Under the pieces are notes generated by a model that worked only from the letters and a program-made list of their open reading frames with translations, did no database searches and was not told where the DNA came from. From Branchiostoma belcheri (taxonomy: Eukaryota; Chordata; Leptocardii; Amphioxiformes; Branchiostomatidae), in NCBI RefSeq assembly GCF_001625305.1, contig NW_017804087.1, forward strand, positions 412,559 to 476,558: 64,000 bases of DNA, read 5' to 3'. Below are positions 50,649 through 62,582 of the stretch, one piece after another. Position 1 is the first letter of the stretch. Every line of letters begins with the position of its first letter. The position numbers were made by a program, and so were the translations under genes.

Positions 50649-51917
50649 TCAGTCCTCTTCCACCTTGGTAGGGCAGCACTCCTTGATCTCATTGTCGTTA
50701 CAGCCCTTCCCGTTCCCGCAGCACTCGTTGTTCAGCCTGCTGCAAGTCGCCTGCAGGAAGACAGAGGCCGTCTTGATCCCCTCAGCTGAAGGAAAAAAAC
50801 AACACAATGAATGAATGAATGAATGGAAAAATGAATGAGTAAATGAATGAATGAATGAATGAAGAATTGATAAATGAAGAATTAATGAATGCATGCATGC
50901 AGAAGGAAAAAGGAATGAATGAAAGAAGGGAGGAAGGAAAGAGGGAAGGATGGAGGAAGGGAGGAAGGAAGGAAGAAAGGAAGGAAGAAAGGAAGGAAGG
51001 AGGGGAGGAAGGAAAGAAAGAAAGACAGAAACTTATTCGAATGGCAAGTTAATGGCGAACGAACGAACTAACGAATGAATGATTTATCGGACAGCCACAT
51101 CAATAAATGATCTTCTTCGTCCGTTAGAGCCCGGTTAGAAACGCCCGAATGAAGAATGCACACAATGAAGAAATATCTGCCTTTTTCTGTTTTTCAGGTT
51201 TTTCTGTCAAATTTTGCCATGTACCGTTCATAATAGGTGACAATTTGGTCATTACGGTCTGAAAATATTACGTAACGTCTTCACCTTGACACTTGATTGT
51301 TTTGGGTCGTGGGAACTTATATAAGCTAGTGAAGACGTCACAACCTATCTACCGTGGAAATCACCCTTAAGCGGTCAATGAAAATCTATATATATTGAAA
51401 GCTTCGCTTGTATGTATGTATGTTTACATGTATGTGTATCTACACACGAATGTTAATCTATATTTATATCTTGAAGACAGAGGATTGCCCCATATTGTGG
51501 GTTTAATCAATCTCCCATCGTGAAATACCCACCGGGAAACCTGGCTGAGGCGGCCGGCGTGAAAGAGCTCCTACAGCCCCGAGGAAAACCCGCCCCTACC
51601 ACGATAAGACTGGACACCAGGCTACCTAAGCATGCTAACATTGGTCACTTACTGTAGGTGCTGAATTCGGATTTGCACAGGTTGTTGTAGGCGTTGGTAA
51701 GAGCCTTGTCGGTGTCGGTGTCGCAGCGAAGCGTCTTGTCGCCGCCGTCGCCGTCGTCGTCGCCGCCGCCCAAGAACCAAAACCCTCTCCGGTGCTGCCG
51801 CTGCTCCAGGGCGCGAAGCCGCTGCACGGCGGCTTTCAGGGCGTCCAGGTCCCGCTGGTCGGACGCGTAGGCCACGGTGGCAAAGATCACCACGAGAGCT
51901 ACAACGGAAAGCTTCAT
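50649..51917 (-). CDS. Small secreted eight-cysteine protein, copy A
   Basis: Two exons on the - strand, 51653-51917 and 50649-50785 (TGA), give 133 residues; the junction is phase 1. Residues 1-18 are a signal peptide (MKLSVVALVVIFATVAYA). Next is a helical charged segment (DLDALKAAVQRLRALEQRQ) ending in a basic site HRR, then GFWFLGGG and an Asp/Gly run, then a cysteine domain from about residue 66 with the spacing C-x15-C-x21-C-x6-CC-x5-C-x7-CC, ending KVEED. I do not recognise the family. The layout fits a secreted propeptide cut at basic residues, for example a hormone-like, antimicrobial or toxin-like peptide; that is inference. A conserved acceptor-like cctttcag about 35 bases before the ATG suggests a 5' UTR intron. 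TTTATT near 50428 could be the polyadenylation signal on this strand. Alternative downstream starts are unlikely because the signal peptide needs this ATG. Confidence 0.75.
50804..51035 (+). repeat. (gaat)n and (ggaa)n microsatellites
   Basis: gaatgaat units to about 50870, then purine-rich ggaaggaagaaa units to about 51035, all in the intron of secreted-peptide gene A. Confidence 0.9.
51180..51410 (-). repeat. Dispersed repeat, inverted copy
   Basis: Reverse complement of sequence found at 52255-52530, 54395-54650 and 58050-58290. Shared blocks include gaccgcttaagg, cacgaccc, acaattaagt and gcaaattttgaaagaaaaac. Four copies around the peptide genes. Confidence 0.7.
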
Positions 51918-53260
51918 CGTGCAGTATGTTGCATCCACTGACAGAAAATCTGAAAGGTTCAAGGGGGACGTATGAACGGATGGTGTCACTATCCTGTTCT
52001 GTACTACCGTTGTACAGCAATTCTACATCCAAATGCGCCCCTTCTATTTGTACCCACCCAGGTCTATTGAAATCTCGTTGCCCACCCTGGGGGCATTTTC
52101 CTCGGCGTAACAAGTACCCGGTCTTTAGATGAGTTTGAGTTTGATGAAAAACAAAAGGATATAACCTTACGTGAAATGTTTCGAAAATTATGAAATGATA
52201 ATCCATAACTGCACAAACATCAGAAATAGATAGATTGATACAGAATCATTCACATATACATAAATGTACACGTATACGAGCGAAGCGTGTTATATAACAG
52301 ATTTTCTGTGACCGCTTAAGGGTGATTAGACTGTTACATAATCACTTAATTGTACGTTAGACTGTTACATAATCACTTAAATATACGTTACCACGACCCG
52401 TAACAGTTAAGGGCCAAGGTGAACGATTTACGTTATATAAGCAGACCGTAGTACAACGACGTTGTCACGTATCACAAACGGTAGAAATCTTGAAAGAAAG
52501 ACTTCAAAAATACCACAAAACAAAAAGGGCAAATATTTCTAGACTTGATTATTTATCACATTTATTTAGCACGTATTTTTATCCTAACTGGAAAACGCCA
52601 TTATATAGAAGAAGAGTTATCACGACTTTTTCAACTATCACGTTTTCCAATGAAAATAAATTTACGTACTAAATAAATGAGATAAAAAAAACTAAACCTG
52701 TCTTTCTTGCGTGTGCATTCCCAGGGTAACCGTTAGCCGGTTACTTCGGTGGCCAAAAGCAGTACTCCCGCATATGTAAATTACCGCTACGGGGGGAATT
52801 GAGCCCGAAAGCATATACTGGTTCCGGATCCAAAGCTAAGTATGAATGAATGGTGTTGCTATCTTTCTGTACTAGTATTGTACACCAATTCTACTCCCAA
52901 TTGCGTCTTGCACTCCATACCCACCAAGGAGGTTTACTGTAACTCCCTTCTCCATTCTTGTAGGAAAAAATGTTGTGTTTCTGGCATCTCGACTGCGCCT
53001 AGCTACCAAAAATACCATACTACCCTTTTTGGCACAAGGCCCTCAATTTTCAAGCCGAATTTCGAGCCCTGTAGCAAATTTTTATAGTGAAATCCATGAT
53101 TGCGCAACTATCGGAAAACTACTGGAGCGAAAAGATTTATGATTGACAGAAAATGGTGTTTGGTTTGCCTTTAATTTAATTTGCCTCATAGAAATTTAAC
53201 TGTCAGTGAGTATGTGTACATAGCGCAATAGCATGTAATTACTAGAGTTCCACGATCTCA

Positions 53261-54080
53261 TACCTTCGCCAAATGATGTTAGCCCTTATGACTAAGAAAT
53301 TATAGATTAATCCCCCTGATTGTGCAAATAGGATCCTACATTGCATCAATTATATCTGTTGATCATATTCTACACCAGAAGACAGTCTTATCTTATCAAA
53401 GGATGCCATTATAGCATTTCCTCATAAATTATGCAAATGAGGTCCTTATTTGAATAAATTATGTTTAACTATGTTCACCTTCACATAGCTTTCAAATATC
53501 CCAAGTATGAAATTCAAGGCAGTTACCACTATGTAATTATAACATTTTGTCATTAATTATGCAAATTAAGTCCTCATTTGCATAATTGATATCTGCCTGT
53601 ATTTCTGCCGTTCTTAATTACATATGACACAAGCTTGAATAGTCCTTTCATGGAATGCGGCTGATTTATAGATTTTCCTCATTAATTATGCAAATTACAT
53701 TAATATTTGCATAATTGTAATATTATTATGTCAAGCATCACTTCAGCTACCTACATGCCAAAAATCATGACGATCCATCAATCGGTTCTAGAGTTATCCG
53801 CCTTTAAACATTTTTCAACTAACGCCCCTGCAGTTCCAGAGCAAGCAGCTAGTGGGTCTAAACTCACGTCACTTCCTCCCCAGCACAAGAGCTACCTACC
53901 ATCTAAATTTCGTCACCCTAGCATGTCTAGATCACGAGATATCAAAACCGGAAGTTCAGCTGCAGTACCATAACAAGCCGCTAGGAGGCCCAAAATCTAA
54001 TCAGTTCCACGTCTCATGAAGACCTATCCACCTACCAAATATCAAGACAATCCATCTTAGCCTTCTTGAGTTATCGTGCT

Positions 54081-54129
<49 letters not shown>

Positions 54130-54168
54130 ACGAACGCCCCTGAAAACATAACCTTCTTGGCGAAGGTA
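53261..54168. mobile_element. Element with taccttcgccaa terminal inverted repeats
   Basis: 908 bases bounded by taccttcgccaa and ttggcgaaggta. Interior repeats ttatgcaaat and atttgcataa several times and ends near a CA run. A truncated left end with gagttccacgatctcatacc also occurs at about 56376-56410. No coding frame. Its absence from unit 2 suggests insertion after the segmental duplication, or loss there. Confidence 0.65.
54083..54123 (+). repeat. (CA)n microsatellite
   Basis: Pure CA run inside the taccttcgccaa element. Confidence 0.95.
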
Positions 54169-55246
54169 ATAAAGATACCAAAATGAGACGATTAGCATCC
54201 AGGGTACTTAGTATCTCTATCTCGATTCACATTTCCCCCAAATCCTCCTTTTCACATGCATATTATTTATCTGTAGTCATGTAATTTCATATTATTGGAC
54301 GTTTTGGGCATAATTCACATTTTTTTAAATCACATTTATACACCCATATAAAGTGCAGATATAGATTAACATGTGTGTGTGGATACAGAACCATCCACAT
54401 ACACACATACAACAAGCGAAGCTTTTTATATATTTTTCATTCACCGCTTAAGGGCGATTCCCACGGTAGATAGGTTGTGACATCTTCACTTTCCCACGAC
54501 CCAGAACAATTAAGTACCCAGGTGAGCAATTTGCGTCATATATTAAGACCGTAAACATAATCAAGCTGACGCGTACTACTAACGGTGCATGGCAAATTTT
54601 GAAAGAAAAACTTGAAAAATAACACAAAACAAAAGGGCAAGTACTTCTATTCTTGAGTATGCATTCTTCTTTCTAACGTTAACCCGATCATATAATTACA
54701 CTTGTTAACACCGTCTGTAGCTCTAACGGGCCCTTACGAAGACGAAGAAGACTCTTAATCGTCACTGTCACCCATTCATAGTCAAAAGAACTACATCCGA
54801 TATCTTTTGTGAACGAAATTTCTATCATGAAAGTTAGAAAACCACTGTTAATGTCACATACCTTTGACTAGGCGTTTGTGCACCCCCGTTCCACGAAGAT
54901 CTTAGCCAATTGAAAGATCCCCGCATACCAGTCCAACTAGTTTGAGAGGATACGTCACGGGTGATAGGGACGGTCCATTGTCTTAAGACGATGTCCATTC
55001 TCTTAGCGCGTACGGAGGCTTCAAAAAAAGTGAGTAGGCGAGGAAAAATTCTAAATGTAACACTTTAAACGAGGGAGAAACAAAAATCAGGCAGCCATCT
55101 TGAAATGCGAATGATGGCTTATCATTGACCTTCAGTTAGTGTACACTGGTCAACCCCCAACCAGGTATTGGTATGGGATGTGCAGTATTTGCAAGCCAAA
55201 CGAAATCATTACCATAATTAACAGTACTATGTAACCAACTAAAGCC

Positions 55247-55480
55247 CTGTTCATATGAAGTCAGTGAAGGGGCTTTACATGTGGTTTCTCCCGAAGCCGC
55301 GGTTTGAACTTGCCCCAAATCACAGTGAAAGCGCCTCGATCCCAAACCACTTCTAGGCCGTGTTTAAGTGAAGTCACCCAAGGCGCTTTACATGTGGTTT
55401 ACCCCGAAGCCGGTTTCAAGTGGCTCCATCTGAAAGCTCCAAATCACATTGAAAGCGCCTCGATCCCAAACCACTTCTAG
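55247..55480 (+). repeat. Tandem duplication of about 120 bases
   Basis: Two units share ctttacatgtggttt, cccgaagcc, and gaaagcgcctcgatcccaaa followed by ccacttctag. Non-coding. Confidence 0.85.
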
Positions 55481-55525
55481 AGGTGGTTTTTGGGAATCAT
55501 TACATGTAAAGATATATTCAAATCT

Positions 55526-55770
55526 GTCTCAAGCATCGAGACTCTTGAAATATGTTGTACTTGATTCGAGAAATGTAAATAGTTTATTACGTAAAACGGC
55601 ATGTTTAGTGCATTCCATAACAAAGTGAAATTCATTTTCAATATGCTTTGGACAAAATGGACAAAAACTTCGGTCAGGGGCTACATTGTAATATCTACCT
55701 GTTTCTATAATCAATTTATGGCTGCTGATTCTTAATTGAGTTATTGCTTTACGAATGTCAAAGTTATGTA
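55526..55770 (-). mobile_element. Non-LTR retrotransposon relic (C-terminal zinc-knuckle part)
   Basis: The - strand reads ITQLRISSHKLIIETGRY, then CPFCPKHIENEFHFVMEC. The CxxC...HxxxxC pattern after ETGRY is the usual end of many LINE polyproteins. Only about 75 residues remain before a stop, and no reverse transcriptase core is present. Confidence 0.65.
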
Positions 55771-55867
55771 TATCATAAAGGTATGTGTTTCACCACACAT
55801 AGTGTGATGAAGCCATAACAATATGTTTCACCACATTCGTGTGGTGAATAAGCCATGATTAAAAGCA

Positions 55868-58800
55868 AACAGTACTACTGGCGAAACAAATGATGACATG
55901 GATTCTCTCACATAAAAGAGACGTACTCGTACCGAATTAAAGTCTATGGTAAGAATGAATCCTCAGTGCTACGTACCCCCCCCCCCGCGTTCATGTACTA
56001 ATAAAATGACAGAACAACACGCAATGTTTCTACTCACTGATACAGAAGATATGAGGCCACCAAAAGTCTTACGAAATATCCTATTATATGAACTTTCATC
56101 TAAGACTCTATAAAGCATATGTGCGATGCATTATTTTCAAATTTCACATCTTGTAAACACAAAGCTCTGCTGTGCAGTTCACATCCATATCGGCAGGTAG
56201 CGTTGCCGATCAATCCTCCTCTTTTTCTTCCACCTTTGTAGGGCAGCACTCCTTGATCTCATCGTCTTTACAGCCCTCCTCGTTCGTGCAGCACTCGTTG
56301 TTCAGCTTGCTGCACTTCGCCTGCAGGAAGGCAGAGGCCGTCTTGATCCCCTCGGCTGAAAGAAAAAAAAAAACAAGAGTTCCACGATCTCATACCTTCG
56401 ACAAATGATGTTAACCTTTCCGGGTGACTCCAAACCTCCCAGAAGCATAACAACATTGCCGAATTAACGTTCACACAAACTGCAACCCCCCTAAAAAGCC
56501 CGAATCGTATAGCCTGCCATTACATAAATGACGCTAATATTCGTTACTTACTGTAGGTGCTGAATTTGGATTTGCACAGGTTATTGTAGGCGTTGGTAAG
56601 AGCCTTGTTAGTGCTCGTGTCGCACCGTAGCTTCTTGTCGCTGCCTCCCCAGAACCAAAACCCTCTCTGCCGCTGCTTCAGAGCGCGGAGCCGCTGCACG
56701 GCGGCGTTCAGGGCGTCCAGGTCCCGCTGGTCGGACGCGTAGGCCACGGTGGCAAAGATCACCACGAGAGCGACAACGGACAGCTTCATCGTTCAATTTG
56801 TGGTCTCCTCTGACAGAAAATCTGAAAGGTTTAAGCGGGAAGTATGGGCAGACATAAGACAGATCCCAACTATAAAACGCTTCAAGGCAGCTGTTAAACA
56901 GACCTCTGACCTCCAGTGATTCTTTTGACCTCGGAACGGAAATTTGGACACGATTATGGATCACGATTATGATTTTGACATTTTGGTTTGTATATTTCTG
57001 TTCAGCCGTTTATATATGTTGTATCGTTTGTTAACTTTTCAGTTATACTGATTTTCAGTTATACTGATCTCTGTTAACTTTTCTCAGTTATGTTACTTGA
57101 TATTGCATAATTTACTTTTATACAAATTGCCTTATGTTGTGTTTATGTTATGTTATATTGTTTATGTGTCCCTAGGCCCTCTTGGAAATCAACAATTTTA
57201 CTGTTGAATGAGGCCACCCAGGTGTTTACAAGATGAAATAAATAAATAAATAAAGTACGAATGAATGATGTTGCTATTCTTCCTGTACTAGTACTGTACA
57301 CCTATCTGCCCTGATTCTGTACTCTCTATCCCCCCTAGAGGTTTATTGAAACCCAGTTGCCCAACCTTACGGAAAAGAATGTCGTGTGTCTGGTTTCCTG
57401 GGCGCGCCTACCAAAACCCCACCGTCACTGACCTTTTTGGCACGATGCCCTAAATTTTCAAGCTGAATTTCAAACTCTGTGAAACGTTATTTCACGCATT
57501 TTCATGAAAGAGAGAGAATCCCGACGACACAATTTTCTTTTGGACTGAAATCGGAAACGCGACCTACTAACTTCTTTTAATTACAAGTACTGGAGAATGT
57601 CATACTGCTACCACGTGTTTAGGTGTAACCTTAACACCTGGAATTCAAAATGACAAAACTGCTACAAGCATGTAATATGATGTCACTGAAAGTATGGCAA
57701 AGCCAAAGATCTTTCGTGAAATGTTTCGGAAATCGTGAAATGATAACTGCGTAAAAAGATTAAAATTGGAGCGGAGGGATTTTTTTGGTTGACAGAAAAT
57801 GGGTCTTCGATTCTCTATACTTTGTCTCAGACGGAGCCATGATTTATGGGACAGAGATAAACGATGCCAAAATGGCGACGTTGGTTGTATCCCCCCTTTG
57901 ACATGCATATTATTTATCTATTCCTAACGTTTTTTGCAAAATTCGCGAGTCACAAGCACAAGTCACAAATTCATAAGCAAAGCAAATTGTCAGATATAGA
58001 TTCGTGTGTAGATACAGAATCATTCACAATGTACATGAACACAGATAACCAAGAAAGCTTTTTATAGGTTTTCCGTGACCGCTTTAGGCTGATTCCCGCG
58101 GTAAATAGACCGTGACATCTTCACGTATGTACGTTCCCACGATCCAAAACAATTAAGTGCCAAGTTGAAAAACTGACGTTATATATTCACACCGTAATAT
58201 AGCCAAGGTGGCACCTTTTACGAACGGTACATGGCAAATTTTGAAAGAAAAACTCTAAAAGAACACAAAACAAAAAGGGTAAGTCTTTCTTGTGTGTACG
58301 TGTGCATTCGTCATTCGGGCGTTGTTTCTAACGTTAACACACGGTCATAAAATCACACTTGTTAACACCGTCTGAAGCTCTAACAGGCCTTAAGAAGACG
58401 AAGAAGATTCCAAATCGTCATTAGCACCCATTTATAGCCAGAAGTATATACAATATCTTTCATGAACAAAATTTCTTTAAAAAACTACTATTAATGTCAC
58501 ATACCTTTGACTAGGTGTGTTCCGTTCCACGAAGCTCTAAGTCAACTGAAAGATCACCGCATACCAGTCCAACCAGTTTTAGAGGATGCGTCACGGGTGA
58601 TAGGGACGGTTCGTTGTCTTAAGATGGTAAACACTCTTGACACGTACGACGGCTTCAAGGAAGGAGTTTGGCGAGGAAAAATTCTTCATGTAACAATTTT
58701 AATGAGGAAGAAATAAAAATGTGGTTAAGGCACCAGGCAGCCATCTTGAAATGCGAATGATTGTTTATTAGCATTGACCTCCAGTTAGTGTATGTACACT

Positions 58801-58905
58801 GGTCAACCCCCATCCAGAAACATTGGTATGGGGTGTACAGTATTTGCAAACCTAACCTACTAATTACCATAATTAACATACCGCTACCATGCAACCAACT
58901 AAGGA
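55868..58905. repeat. Segmental duplication, unit 2
   Basis: Counterpart of 50325-55245 and carrier of peptide gene B. The block 58050-58905 aligns by eye with 54395-55245 through aagatcaccgcataccagtc, cgtcacgggtgatagggacg and ggcagccatcttgaaatgcg. Confidence 0.8.
56210..56789 (-). CDS. Small secreted eight-cysteine protein, copy B
   Basis: Two exons on the - strand, 56552-56789 and 56210-56355 (TGA), give 127 residues. The first 27 residues are identical to copy A. It keeps the exact cysteine spacing C-x15-C-x21-C-x6-CC-x5-C-x7-CC. It differs in the linker: QRQRGFWFWGGSDKK replaces the HRR, GFWFLGGG and Asp/Gly run of copy A, so the basic site is weaker at one end but a KK pair appears at the other. 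The tail ends KVEEKEED. The intron is only 196 bases against 867 in copy A, whose intron has gained a repeat and microsatellites. The 5' cctttcag acceptor-like site is also kept. Function unknown, as for copy A. Confidence 0.75.
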
Positions 58906-58920
58906 CTATTATTCAAGCGC

Positions 58921-58921
<1 letters not shown>

Positions 58922-58983
<62 letters not shown>

Positions 58984-59010
58984 TGCGTGCGTGTGTGTGA
59001 GTGAGTGAAG
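58922..59010 (+). repeat. (GT)n/(GTGC)n microsatellite
   Basis: GT run followed by gtgcgtgc units. Confidence 0.95.
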
Positions 59011-59139
59011 AATATTCTATTCACTTTCAAAGGAGAACCGAAATGGGCCTGAGTATATGGAATACACCCAGAATGTTGAAGAATGCACTTCAGATAGCCT
59101 GGAGTATATAAACAACACACCTAAATTCTCGGAAAAACA

Positions 59140-59237
59140 CACCTACTTTGGGTGCGCACATGCCTAACTTGGGTGCGCAACGTGCGCACATACCTAATTT
59201 GGGTGCGCACATATCTAAACTAGGTGAGCACATACCC
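59140..59237 (+). repeat. Tandem repeat with ttgggtgcgcac core
   Basis: Four units of about 24-26 bases: cctaacttgggtgcgcacat with small changes. Confidence 0.85.
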
Positions 59238-59667
59238 TACTACATGGGAGAATGAATAGATATAACGTTACTAGTATCGTTTTGCTGTTGTAGGCTTTAG
59301 GTTTAGTCAAGTCACAGTGAGAGGTCCAGTGAACTTAAGTCCACTCTCTTATCATACACATTACCCGACCCCGGGAAACTCCCTTTTTTTAACCCTTCAC
59401 CACGATTCATTGTTTTAGTAGGATTATTGCTCTATGTCTGTGTTTCTAATCTCCACGCAGGTGTCTGGCGGCAAGAGCGTTACGGTTAGAAAGAATTGAC
59501 CATCTAGAAATAGTCCTCGGCCCGCAACGCTTTGCCGTCAGACATCTGCTTGGAGATTATATGTTCTTGGAACACAGAACATTCGAACGCCAGAATCTAT
59601 GACGTCATAAAAGAACGCCGTTCTAGAATCTAAAAAAAACGTTCTGTTTGGCGTCGCGACGTTTCGT

Positions 59668-61331
59668 ATGGCCGCCATGTTGTTCGTGTCTAGGTCCCCG
59701 CGTCTTCCGACCACCTTCCCGATCCTCGTCGTTGGTTTCTTCTTGTTTGGGAACGTCCGAGTTTCCGCCCTGGACCACGACGGAGGCCACGTGTACATAC
59801 CGACTCATATCACGGCTAGCCACGGGTGCACCAGGGGAGACTGGTCGGCCTGGTCGCTGTGCACGTAAGCGCCCGGTCATATACAGTCGCACGACCGTCG
59901 TACGCTCGCAAAAGATTGTCTCAAGCTTAGGGTGTTGGTATAGGGTTTATTGCTAAAATGTTTATAAACTTTTTTTCGACCGTTAGGAGTATAAATGGAA
60001 AAGCTTAAAAACGATAGTCGCGATTTTATGCTTGTGGTTAGATTCGGACCCAACTTATAACTTTGCAAGAATACGAATGAAACAGTTAAATGGACAAATG
60101 GACAGAAAAGACCGATTCCATAACCCCGCCCCTCGCCGACTCTCTCATTGGCCGATTCACTAATTGACACTCTATCTGCATGCCATTGGTTGAACTAAAA
60201 AATGCTGACGATACAGTATACGGATCGTTAAGTAAAGTGCTTATCTCACAGGGACCAATGCGGTGGGAACGGTACCCAGTACCGGAGGCGGCACAACAGC
60301 TACCACTGCCCGCATCACAAGGATTTGGTGTACCGGCAGTGTAACCGGCGCTGTTACAACGGCGGGGAGCTGACCGACTACAGCGGTTCCTGTGACTGTC
60401 CTGACAACTTCGACGGTTCCTGCTGTGAGACGTACGGTACGCTCAAACTGTTGTTCACAATTCCCCAATAGTTATATGTACCTCCTGGTATGGAGGTGTT
60501 GCTTTGATTGTGTTCGCCTGTGTCCGTAGCTAGGAATTTGAATGCAGTAGGAAGTGGCAGGCCTAGGAAAGGCGGTTGCAACCGCAGATTGACCTTAAGG
60601 TTAAGTTGGCAGTCTCCTGTTCTCACTTCAGGCTGAGAGGAAGTGGGTCACACAGTTACAGGGGATGTACCCACTCAGAGCTTGTCAAAGCAAGCTCTTT
60701 AAATTAAGCCTACTAGGTTCAAGTTTAAGAACGCGGTCTAAAGTAACCATCTGTCCACATAGACAAGATTTTGGCGGTCCACGTAAGTGGTCTTCTTGTG
60801 TGCTCTTATTTTAACCGTTACTGTTGTAGTAAAGGGCCTCTAGATATTCTCTTACTTCAGCCACCGTTGGCTAATCTCACTTACTGTTGGCGGTTGTACT
60901 CCAAGCACCAAAAATGTATGCGGTAAATTGACAGAAATAAATACGCCCAAAACTGCATAGACTACACGATGTTGTACATTCCCATGCTAGAAAATTAGCA
61001 ACGCTACACATAGTCAACTTCGGGGACTGCGAATTTTGTCACAGTCTGCACTTGTAATACCCTCAGAAAAAAGTATCAGACAACACGTAACCATTGCCCC
61101 CCTCCCCACATGCCAAAGTTACATGCATTCGTCCTTGTTTTTGCGGTTTCGAATCTAACCCCTTCTCGATTCCGTTCCAACTCGTGATTAGTTAAATCCA
61201 GCACCATCCTACCTTTTTCAGAAGCAGACGGCGGTTGTGGAACCAAATTATTCCCTCAGAAGCGTCTGACGTGTTTTCTTGTCATTGCAGACGACATTTT
61301 CAGAATCTGGCGGCAAGGCGTGACGTCATAG
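59668..61331 (+). CDS. Secreted TSP1/EGF-like protein
   Basis: Three exons, 59668-59864, 60252-60436, 61291-61331 (TAG), give 140 residues. Start: the ATG at 59668 precedes a signal sequence whose hydrophobic core is ILVVGFFLFG. A thrombospondin type 1 motif follows: GDWSAWSLC, then CGGNGTQYRRR, with the W-x-x-W pair. Then comes a compact cysteine-rich EGF-like part: QCNRRCYNGG, then SCDCPDNFDGSCCE. Exon 3 adds only 13 residues (DDIFRIWRQGVTS). Exon 2 ends at phase 1, which also fits the Ly6 exon at 61822, so this may be the short secreted form of a longer gene. I do not know an orthologue. The foldback at 61359-61435 lies just after the stop. Confidence 0.7.
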
Positions 61332-61358
61332 ACCAATGGCCAATGGCGGACAAGATTA

Positions 61359-61435
61359 TCCCTACCTCGTACCCAGGATAGTATACAACGCCTGTAACAT
61401 TAATCTACTGAGGCCCTGGGTACGAGCTTAGGGAT
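61359..61435. repeat. Short foldback sequence
   Basis: atccctacctcgtacccagg is matched near-perfectly by the complement of cctgggtacgagcttaggga, with about 35 bases between. Located in the 3' UTR or intron after 61331. Probably a tiny inverted-repeat element. Confidence 0.75.
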
Positions 61436-61821
61436 ACCCATTTCAGCACCAAGGACATCGCCAGTTACTGTTATTGACAGCCATTTGAATGTATTTTCCA
61501 TCGAAGTTATAATGTTTCGTGATGGATGATGGATGAGATCTGCGTTATTGTAACTTAAATAGCCACTAACTATTTAGATATGTAATCATGTGATACATAA
61601 TATTTTATACTGTTATAGTTGAACACAGTGCAAGATGATCAGACGGCAGCGCATATGTTGATCGTCTTGCACAGTGCAGCTACGATTACTACATACCACC
61701 TTTGTCTGTGTAGATTCCTATGTTTAGATACCAGAAGGAATCTATGCTTACCTGTATCTTCTTGCAGCCGTATTATGCCAATGAATGCCTCGCATCAGTT
61801 TTTCTTTTCCTTATTTTACAG

Positions 61822-62582
61822 ATGATTCCGTGGCCGTCACATCGTTTGATTGCTACTCCTGTGACGAAGCATACAGTTCGCAATCAACTTGCCTGAAAAA
61901 CCCAACTTCTATGCCTACCGTTAGCTGTAACACCACATGCTTTGTAAGAACCATCTTGCTTTTAAGTTGTTAACCTTCTCCCTGCTGTCTAACCCTGTAA
62001 CCAACAGAGAATCGGTAGCCCAATGGCTACTTGGTGTCCTAAAGGTTAACGGACATACATGTATTACGTAATTAAGTCAGTTTGTCACTGAAAAGAATGC
62101 CGGTGCACGTTATAGTCTATCTTTGTTGATATTGTATACTTTCATAAAGGTGCATTGTTGGTTTTATTTCCTAAAGTTGATGTGTATTTCACGTTGTATA
62201 TTTTGCTGTCTGGTGTCTAAGTGACGATTTCTTGGATTTTATGGCCAGTTTTATGATCAACATGACAACCTGTTGCTTGCATTGCGCATCAATACTACGC
62301 TAGGTGGAGCTTACGCTGTCAGACGACGATCCCGATGCCGTCACTCACATCAAGCGGGGTTGTAAGTCTGTTGCCGAGGTTGAGGCCGGACCGTGCGTTC
62401 CCCAAGCCTGTCCCAACGCCGACTTCCACCCCTACCACAGCGTCCCTGACAACGGCACATGCGCACTGTGCTGCGGCACCGACCTCTGCAACCACGGCCT
62501 CCCGCCAAGCAGCGCGGCGGAAGTGACGCACAACATCGTTTCCGCTATACTGATGCTAGCAATAGCATTGCTGTTGAAATAA
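61822..62582 (+). CDS. Ly6/uPAR domain with probable GPI anchor signal
   Basis: Two exons, 61822-61943 and 62304-62582 (TAA). The domain opens FDCYSCDEAYSSQSTC and closes CALCCGTDLCNHG, the Ly6 signature. The C-terminus is a short hydrophobic stretch (IVSAILMLAIALLLK) with no cytoplasmic tail, as in GPI-anchored members. The first exon begins at phase 1 and encodes no signal peptide, and I found none between 61332 and 61821. Joined to exon 2 of the TSP1/EGF gene (60436) the frame continues exactly, giving a 260-residue signal-TSP1-EGF-Ly6-GPI protein. An in-frame ATG at 61785 is an alternative start but lacks a convincing signal peptide. AATAAA near 63132 may end the transcript. Confidence 0.75.

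Larger units (their letters stand above)
50325..55245. repeat. Segmental duplication, unit 1
   Basis: Contains peptide gene A. It matches unit 2 (about 55868-58905) in the same order: flank with ctgatacagaagatatgagg, both exons, a segment with ttgctatctttctgtactag, and an 850-base block at 54395-55245 matching 58050-58905. Unit 1 is longer mainly because of the inverted-repeat element at 53261-54168 and microsatellites. Confidence 0.8.

Noticed and set aside
51649..52206. Arg-rich 185-residue frame on the - strand
   Set aside because: Overlaps exon 1 of peptide gene A in another frame; the Arg run comes from its GAC/GGC repeats.
59648..59956. 102-residue frame on the + strand
   Set aside because: Out-of-frame overlap with exon 1 of the TSP1/EGF gene and runs through its donor site.
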